Positions 42,085 through 46,972 of a DNA stretch of 46,972 bases are shown here, in pieces. This DNA is from Porphyromonadaceae bacterium CG2_30_38_12 (GTDB lineage Bacteria > Bacteroidota > Bacteroidia > Bacteroidales > Paludibacteraceae): contig MNZK01000034.1 of the NCBI GenBank assembly GCA_001873635.1, positions 1 to 46,972 on the forward strand, written 5' to 3'. The position numbers and the translations under genes were made by a program. Each line of letters starts with the position of its first letter. The stretch's first letter is position 1. Below the pieces are notes generated by a model. The model ran no database searches. It was not told the origin of the DNA and was given only the letters and a program-made list of their open reading frames with translations.

Positions 42085-42137
42085 CAATCAACAATAAACG
42101 CTGCAAAATTATATTTTGCAGCGTTTATTGTTGATTG
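42085..42137. terminator. Perfect 25-bp palindrome with 3-base loop
   Basis: The left arm 42085-42109 is exactly complementary to the right arm 42113-42137 (core ACGCTGCAAAAT), loop TAT. It lies between the convergent phosphohexomutase and rseP genes. It is probably a bidirectional terminator, though the T tract is short (CTATTTT after it), and the perfect stem is much longer than the other terminators in the window. Confidence 0.75.
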
Positions 42138-42197
42138 CTATTTTACAATGAAAACATGGTATGTTTGTACGATGGAATAAATCTCTTCCCTTCCACT

Positions 42198-43685
42198 CTA
42201 TTTGAATAGTGCCTTGAAAATGTCGTTTCCGTTGGCAAAAATAAGCAAACCAAATAAAATAAACATGCCAGCTGATTGTGCATATTCCATAAATTTATCG
42301 CTTGGCTTACGACCTGTAACCATTTCGTAGAGCAAGAATATCACATGTCCACCGTCTAATGCGGGTATGGGAAGAAAATTCATAAAAGCTAAAATTACCG
42401 ATAGCAAAGCTGTCATCGACCAAAATATCTGCCAATCCCAGGTTTGAGGAAACATTTTTCCAATGCTACCAAAACCTCCTAATTGTTTTGCACCTTCTTT
42501 GCTGAAAACAAGTTTGAGTTGTTTTACATAGGAAGCAAGCGTTTCCCAACCCAGGTTTATGCCAGCTGGTATGGCTTCCACAAAACTATAAGTGATACGT
42601 TTGGTGGGGAAAAAGTCGAATGCTTGTTTCACGCCGACACCTAATTTACCATTTTCGCTAACTGCTATTTTGGTGTGTTGCAATTTTCCACTTCGCACAT
42701 AGTCCAACCGAATTGTTTTTCCTTTGGCAGCATCCAAGGCTTGAGCAATATCCTGAAATAGAAACAACGAAGAGCCATTTATCCCAACTACGCTATCGTT
42801 AGCTTGAAGCTTTGCCTCTTCGGCGGGGCTTCCGGCACTAACCTCGGCAACTACAAAAGGAAAACGAACAGATACGAAATTCATCTCTTCGGCAGCCAAT
42901 ACACTTTGTGCCAAATCCTTAGGAAGTGTAATATCCAACTCTTCATGCTGACGCTTAACACGCAACTGTTGTTTACCATCGATGAGTAATGCTTCTACTA
43001 ATTCGGCACGCTGCTCCACGGGCTTGCCATCTACGGTTAGAATAATATCGCCATTTTTCAAACCGTTTTTTTGTAAGGTTTCTGAAAACTGAAGACCATA
43101 TTTAGCTTGCGAAAATGGCAAATACTCCTGACCCCACGTAAACAATACACCTGCATAAATTACCATAGCTAAAATAAAATTCACTAGCACACCACCAATA
43201 ATAATGGGTAAACGTTGCCAAACAGGCTTTGCCCGATATTCCCAAGTTTGTGGTTCGGCAGCCAATTGTGTTGAGTCCATCGACTCGTCAATCATACCAG
43301 CAATTTTGCAATAGCCACCCAATGGAAGCCAGCCAATACCCCATTCCGTATTATCCGGATATTTGCGCCAATCGCCTTCGGAGAGTTCATTTAGCGGAAT
43401 TGGTTCCATCACGGGTTTTCCCTTCTCATTAAGCAGCTCTTTCCCATTAGCATCCTGCTTAGGACGTTCGTTAGCCGGAACATTAGCTGCGAAAAATCTA
43501 AATTGCCATACTCCATTGATTCTTTTAGCACGTATTAAGGAAAAATTTGGATTGAAAAACATGTAAAATTTATCTACACGTACTCGAAACAATCGCGCAA
43601 AAGCAAAATGGCCAAACTCATGTAATACGACTAAAATTGATAAACTAAGAATGAGTTGTAATGCTCTGATTAAGAATGTATCCAT
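42198..43685 (-). CDS. rseP: RIP metalloprotease RseP (site-2 protease)
   Basis: It cleaves substrates within the inner membrane, such as anti-sigma factors and leftover signal peptides. The 495-residue protein has the zinc motif HEFGH (residues 22-26) in TM1, the second zinc ligand in NFLPIPALDGGHV near residue 430, and two PDZ-like domains in the periplasm (GLKNGDIILTVDGKPVE, EEAKLQANDSVVGING). It also carries an extra N-terminal loop of about 80 residues (about 60-140: NGVWQFRFFAANVPANERP) before the next membrane segment. Start ATG is at 43683-43685. It is last of the rpsP-GT2-marC-dxr-rseP run, 56 bases after dxr. Confidence 0.93.
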   Translation of the reverse strand: MDTFLIRALQLILSLSILVVLHEFGHFAFARLFRVRVDKFYMFFNPNFSLIRAKRINGVWQFRFFAANVPANERPKQDANGKELLNEKGKPVMEPIPLNELSEGDWRKYPDNTEWGIGWLPLGGYCKIAGMIDESMDSTQLAAEPQTWEYRAKPVWQRLPIIIGGVLVNFILAMVIYAGVLFTWGQEYLPFSQAKYGLQFSETLQKNGLKNGDIILTVDGKPVEQRAELVEALLIDGKQQLRVKRQHEELDITLPKDLAQSVLAAEEMNFVSVRFPFVVAEVSAGSPAEEAKLQANDSVVGINGSSLFLFQDIAQALDAAKGKTIRLDYVRSGKLQHTKIAVSENGKLGVGVKQAFDFFPTKRITYSFVEAIPAGINLGWETLASYVKQLKLVFSKEGAKQLGGFGSIGKMFPQTWDWQIFWSMTALLSVILAFMNFLPIPALDGGHVIFLLYEMVTGRKPSDKFMEYAQSAGMFILFGLLIFANGNDIFKALFK

Positions 43686-43741
43686 AAAATATAATTGCTA
43701 TTTTTTTTGTTTTAATATACGTTGATTTACTACTATCCAAT

Positions 43742-44911
43742 TTAATATTTAATGAGCGATTTTGTTAATTCCCGAACCTGTAAATCGGTGCTAACATAAT
43801 CGTCGTAGCTTGGTTTTGGAATGAAATATGCTTTTGCAAGCACATTTTCAATTACATCGCTCATTTGCAAAAAGCCAATGTTATCAGCAAGAAATTCAGC
43901 CACCACCACTTCATTGGCAGCATTCAAAATGCAAGGCATGTTACCACCGAGCTCCATAGCATGATAAGCAAGTGCTAAGTTACGAAACCTTTCCAAATCC
44001 GGCTTCTCGAAGGTAAATTGCGAACAAAGATCAAAATCTAAACGTGGAAAATTAGTTTTTATTCTATCTGGATAGGTAAAAGCATATTGGATAGGCAGTT
44101 TCATATCGGGCAAGCCTAATTGAGCTTTGATGGAACCATCGGCAAACTGAACCATGGAGTGAATAATGGACTGTGGATGAACAACAACATCAATTTGTGC
44201 CGGTGCAACCCCAAAAAGCCATTTAGCCTCAATAATTTCAAATCCTTTGTTCATTAAACTTGCCGAGTCGATAGTAATTTTCGCGCCCATATCCCAATTG
44301 GGATGTTTGAGAGCCTGTTCGCGCGTAACGTGCTGCAATTCAGCCCATGATTTGGTACGAAACGGACCGCCGGAGGCTGTTAGTATTAATTTTTCAACCG
44401 GGTTATTGCCTTCACCTACCAAGCATTGAAATATAGCAGAATGTTCGGAATCTACAGGCAAAATAGCAGCGTGATGTTTTTCGACCAAATCATAAATAAG
44501 CTCACCCGCAACCACCAAGGTTTCTTTATTTGCCAAGGCTATTTTTTTTCCTGCCCGCACAGCATGCATCGTAGGTTTCAAGCCAGAATATCCCACCATT
44601 GCCGTAAGCACCACATCCACAGCTTGCACCGCTGCTATTTGAGCAATGGCATCGCTGCCGGCAAAAACTTTGATGGGCAAATCGGCCAATGCTTCTTTTA
44701 ATTTGGAATAATGACTTTCGTTTGCAATTGCTACCATTTCGGGCTTAAAAGCACGTGCTTGGGCAATAAGTAAATCCACTTGGTTGTGAGCGGTCAAGGC
44801 ATATACTTCAAACAAATCTGTGTTGGCAGCAATCACATCTAAGGCTTGCGTGCCAATCGATCCGGTTGAACCTAAAATGGCTATTTGTTTTTTTTTATCT
44901 AATGTCTGCAT
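43742..44911 (-). CDS. dxr: 1-deoxy-D-xylulose 5-phosphate reductoisomerase
   Basis: It makes 2-C-methyl-D-erythritol 4-phosphate in the MEP isoprenoid pathway using NADPH and a divalent metal. The 389-residue product has the Rossmann motif GSTGSIGTQALDVI (residues 14-27), LANKETLVVAGE, the metal-binding ILPVDSEHSAIFQCL, LTASGGPFR, the flexible loop HPNWDMGAKITIDSASLMNKG and the C-terminal AANEVVVAEFL. It starts 5 bases after the marC stop on the same strand and is followed by rseP, an order seen in many bacteria as dxr-rseP. Confidence 0.97.
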   Translation of the reverse strand: MQTLDKKKQIAILGSTGSIGTQALDVIAANTDLFEVYALTAHNQVDLLIAQARAFKPEMVAIANESHYSKLKEALADLPIKVFAGSDAIAQIAAVQAVDVVLTAMVGYSGLKPTMHAVRAGKKIALANKETLVVAGELIYDLVEKHHAAILPVDSEHSAIFQCLVGEGNNPVEKLILTASGGPFRTKSWAELQHVTREQALKHPNWDMGAKITIDSASLMNKGFEIIEAKWLFGVAPAQIDVVVHPQSIIHSMVQFADGSIKAQLGLPDMKLPIQYAFTYPDRIKTNFPRLDFDLCSQFTFEKPDLERFRNLALAYHAMELGGNMPCILNAANEVVVAEFLADNIGFLQMSDVIENVLAKAYFIPKPSYDDYVSTDLQVRELTKSLIKY

Positions 44912-44916
44912 TTCAT

Positions 44917-45492
44917 TTACAATAATGAGCCTATGTTTGCTGTGAATAGTTTCACGGCAATGGCTAAAAGTATGATACCAAAAAATTTGCGTAAAATATA
45001 CAAGCCACCTTCACCAATCATCTTTTCAATTTTAGAAGTTGATTTAATAACTACATACACTAAGATTATGTTCAGCACCAAGGCAATAATAATATTAATA
45101 GAATCGTATTCGGCACGCAACGACAGTAAGGTGGTAAATGAACCTGGACCCGCAATGAGCGGAAAAGCTAACGGAACTATGGAAGAGCTACCTTCGGGAC
45201 CTTTGTTGCGGAAAATCTCCATATCCAATATCATTTCAATAGCAAAAATAAAAATAATGAGCGAACCTGCAATTGCAAACGACTGTATATCAACATTAAA
45301 AAGATGCAAAACACCCTCACCAGTGAATAAGAAACCAATCAAAATAAGAAAAGCAATGGCACTTGCTCGGAATGCATGTACCACCGACACTTTCTTTTTG
45401 ATGTTTAAAATAATAGGTATAGAGCCTAAAATATCGATAATAGCAAACAATACCATGAAGGCACTTGCAATTTGAATGAAATTAATTTGCAT
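44917..45492 (-). CDS. marC: MarC family membrane protein
   Basis: The 191-residue inner-membrane protein has about six membrane segments and the MarC/NAAT signature (FAIIDILGSIPIIL, PLAFPLIAGPGSFTTLLSL). The family's function is not settled; transport of small neutral amino acids has been proposed for some members. It is not evidence for antibiotic resistance in itself. The gene lies 16 bases after GT2 and 5 bases before dxr, so it is part of the operon here. A long shadow frame on the opposite strand is not a gene. Confidence 0.9.
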   Translation of the reverse strand: MQINFIQIASAFMVLFAIIDILGSIPIILNIKKKVSVVHAFRASAIAFLILIGFLFTGEGVLHLFNVDIQSFAIAGSLIIFIFAIEMILDMEIFRNKGPEGSSSIVPLAFPLIAGPGSFTTLLSLRAEYDSINIIIALVLNIILVYVVIKSTSKIEKMIGEGGLYILRKFFGIILLAIAVKLFTANIGSLL

Positions 45493-45507
45493 ATTTTTAT
45501 AGTATTA

Positions 45508-46308
45508 TTATTTATTGTTAGCAGTAATTTGAGCGTTTATTTTTTTTCTTTCTTTATCTATAAACCAACCCCATTTATTGAAATAACGTATCATATTGGT
45601 TATGTGCACAGCCATCATGCTAAAGCTTCGATATGAATCCTGCGCATGATAATGAACAACAGACGCATCAGGAAAAAATACCGTTCGGTAATGTGCATGG
45701 ATGCGCCTTGTGAGGTCAATGTCCTCCGGATAAAGAAAAAAGCGTTCGTCAAAAAGTCCAACTTTCATTAATGCTTCCACTCTTAGAAACATAAAACAGC
45801 CCGACAGATAAGGCACATCCATCAGACGGTTGTAGCCAGTAGCTCGTAGCTCAAATTTTTCGGTGCGTTTTTTTACCCAACCAGCAGGCACAAAACGTCT
45901 GAAAATTAAATCAAAAGGCGTTGGCAAAAGTTTACAAAGATACTGAATTTGTCCGTTTGGATAAAACACCTTTGGCATGACATGCCCCACGGTTGGATTT
46001 GAGTTCATAAAATGGCGTATTTTAGGAAGCTCGGTAGGTTCAAAATAAATATCAGGATTGATAACCAAATGATAAGTAGCACCTTGCACCATACTTTGGC
46101 GAAAGGCAATATTGTGAGCAGCACCATAACCAATATTGGCAGTTTGGTGCATATATTCGCACCCTAATGTTTGAAAATAGGCAAGTGCTTGGGGTGAATT
46201 GTCGATAAGGAAAATATGCGAAACGATGCCTGACGCTCGAAGCAAACCAACCAACCGGCTAATTTCGTCGAAGCTATTTTTGTATATGACAATCGAAGCG
46301 TTTAACAT
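45508..46308 (-). CDS. Glycosyltransferase family 2
   Basis: The 266-residue enzyme has a GT-A fold: NASIVIYKNSFDEISRLVGL at the start, VINPDIYFEP as the DxD-like metal site, YLSGCFMFLRVEAL and FFLYPEDIDLTRRIHAH as the acceptor and ED motif. It resembles rhamnosyltransferase-type GT2 enzymes. The frame runs upstream to 46362, but the ATG at 46306-46308 is the better start because the longer version crosses the rpsP terminator at 46314-46341. The terminator ends 6 bases before the ATG, so the gene must depend on read-through or a promoter inside rpsP. marC follows after 16 bases. Confidence 0.88.
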   Translation of the reverse strand: MLNASIVIYKNSFDEISRLVGLLRASGIVSHIFLIDNSPQALAYFQTLGCEYMHQTANIGYGAAHNIAFRQSMVQGATYHLVINPDIYFEPTELPKIRHFMNSNPTVGHVMPKVFYPNGQIQYLCKLLPTPFDLIFRRFVPAGWVKKRTEKFELRATGYNRLMDVPYLSGCFMFLRVEALMKVGLFDERFFLYPEDIDLTRRIHAHYRTVFFPDASVVHYHAQDSYRSFSMMAVHITNMIRYFNKWGWFIDKERKKINAQITANNK

Positions 46309-46313
46309 AATAC

Positions 46314-46341
46314 GATAAAAAAACCCGAATAAATTCGGGTT
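46314..46341 (-). terminator. Terminator after rpsP
   Basis: A 9-bp stem AACCCGAAT/ATTCGGGTT with a 2-base loop and a run of seven T on the minus strand, 28 bases after the rpsP stop. Confidence 0.85.
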
Positions 46342-46368
46342 CTTATTTTGTTTTTCAAACAATGGAAT

Positions 46369-46917
46369 TTATTCAGCAGCAGGCGTTTCTTCTGCGGGTG
46401 CAGCTTCCACAACGGGAACAGCGTTTGCAGCTTCAGCTTCGGCAGCAGCAGCAATAGCTTCAGCTTTTTTCATGGCTACTTCGGCAGCTTTTGCTTTATT
46501 CACTTCCACTTCGGCAGCATGACGAGCTTTGGCATCAGCTTGCTTTTCAGCAATTAATTGTTCCTTTGTTTTAGTCAATTTTGTTTCTTTGGTCAATTTC
46601 CATGCTTCAAAGCGAACTTCGGCTTCGGCAGCATCAAAAGCACCTTTTTTTACCCCTTCGAGTAAATGTTTTTTCATAAGCACTCCTTCGGCAGAAAGAA
46701 TGTTTTTTGTTGTGTCGGTGGGTTGAGCACCAACTTGCATCCAATACAAAGCACGGTCGAATTTCAATTCGATAGTAGCTGGGTTTGTGTTAGGATTGTA
46801 CGAACCGATACGTTCGATAAACTTGCCATCACGTGGCGCGCGACTGTCGGCAATAACGATATGATAATAAGCATATCCTTTACGACCATGACGTTGCAAT
46901 CTGATTTTTGCGGGCAT
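46369..46917 (-). CDS. rpsP: 30S ribosomal protein S16 with long C-terminal extension
   Basis: S16 is a structural protein of the small subunit. The first 80 or so residues match S16 ([20 protein letters not shown], then [16 protein letters not shown] and [16 protein letters not shown]). Unlike the 80-90 residue E. coli protein, this one continues to 182 residues with an Ala-, Glu- and Lys-rich helix-like tail ([20 protein letters not shown], ending in EETPAAE). Such tails occur in Bacteroidota S16. The start is at 46915-46917. In many bacteria S16 precedes rimM or trmD; here it is followed by GT2. The window edge cuts the promoter region; CTTTGCGG at the edge (minus) may be part of a -7 box. 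Confidence 0.95.
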   Translation of the reverse strand: MPAKIRLQRHGRKGYAYYHIVIADSRAPRDGKFIERIGSYNPNTNPATIELKFDRALYWMQVGAQPTDTTKNILSAEGVLMKKHLLEGVKKGAFDAAEAEVRFEAWKLTKETKLTKTKEQLIAEKQADAKARHAAEVEVNKAKAAEVAMKKAEAIAAAAEAEAANAVPVVEAAPAEETPAAE

Positions 46918-46972
46918 TTTTTTTATTTTTAAATGTTACACCTGTGCTTTTTCTCGAAAAGCGACCGCAAAG

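Noticed and set aside
44933-45475. 180-residue plus-strand frame opposite marC
   Set aside because: It lies wholly opposite marC, which has clear family motifs, and shows no domain, promoter or start context. It is a shadow of marC codons.
46309-46362. Longer start of GT2 at 46362
   Set aside because: The extension would be translated through the rpsP terminator hairpin; the ATG at 46308 gives a normal GT2 N-terminus.

Overview
The window is chromosomal DNA of a Bacteroidota bacterium, most likely Bacteroidales (Paludibacter-like is a guess from gene content, not a measured placement). The DNA is AT-rich. Genes mostly lack Shine-Dalgarno sequences, and many are preceded by the phylum's TAnnTTTG -7 box; three units match TTG-N19-TAnnTTTG exactly and one matches with N20. 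Two secreted proteins carry type IX secretion (T9SS) type C-termini, and there is a TonB-dependent receptor with a CarboxypepD_reg-like N-terminal domain.

Layout. 1-3430: right end of a surface-polysaccharide cluster (glycosyltransferase cut by the window edge, UDP-GlcNAc 2-epimerase, WbmS-type deacetylase-like protein, GNAT acetyltransferase). 3431-3967: decayed IS3-family transposase fragment. 3968-5109: overlapping pair of a Lys-rich coiled-coil protein and an orphan ParA-type ATPase. 5157-7401: GNAT-nitrilase fusion, then a frameshifted and deleted esterase pseudogene. 7402-11704: TonB-dependent receptor plus beta-helix lipoprotein. 11705-12725: gene-poor stretch with a candidate structured RNA and two tRNA-Gln genes, each with its own terminator. 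12754-22155: tyrS, a T9SS subtilase, a DUF4403 lipoprotein, a heterodimeric ABC exporter pair and a T9SS endonuclease I. 22605-28299: small secreted protein, lysC-lysA, a GH9-CE4 two-domain protein lacking expected active-site residues, and tRNA-His. 28412-37730: AlkD-like HEAT protein, Fur regulator, purA, a 70-residue protein gene overlapping the purA end, a membrane sensor-like protein, Gfo/Idh/MocA oxidoreductase, nhaA, an ABC-2 permease, an aminotransferase and purN. 37883-46972: acpP-fabF-rnc, a phosphohexomutase, and on the minus strand rpsP-GT2-marC-dxr-rseP.

Most of the window is housekeeping: translation (tyrS, rpsP, tRNAs), purine synthesis (purA, purN), fatty acid synthesis (acpP, fabF), isoprenoid synthesis (dxr), lysine/aspartate-family synthesis (lysC, lysA) and envelope proteolysis (rseP). 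The accessory parts are the polysaccharide end, the ParA pair, the TonB receptor pair, the T9SS cargos and the GH9-CE4 protein.

I saw no CRISPR array, prophage, intact insertion sequence, defence island or riboswitch. The points most worth a second look are the ParA plus coiled-coil pair, a perfect 13-bp hairpin inside the first codons of rnc, a perfect 25-bp palindrome after the phosphohexomutase gene, the candidate RNA at 12087-12271, the GH9-CE4 protein with missing catalytic residues, the promoter-backed small gene overlapping purA, and the two decayed genes (IS3 transposase, esterase).
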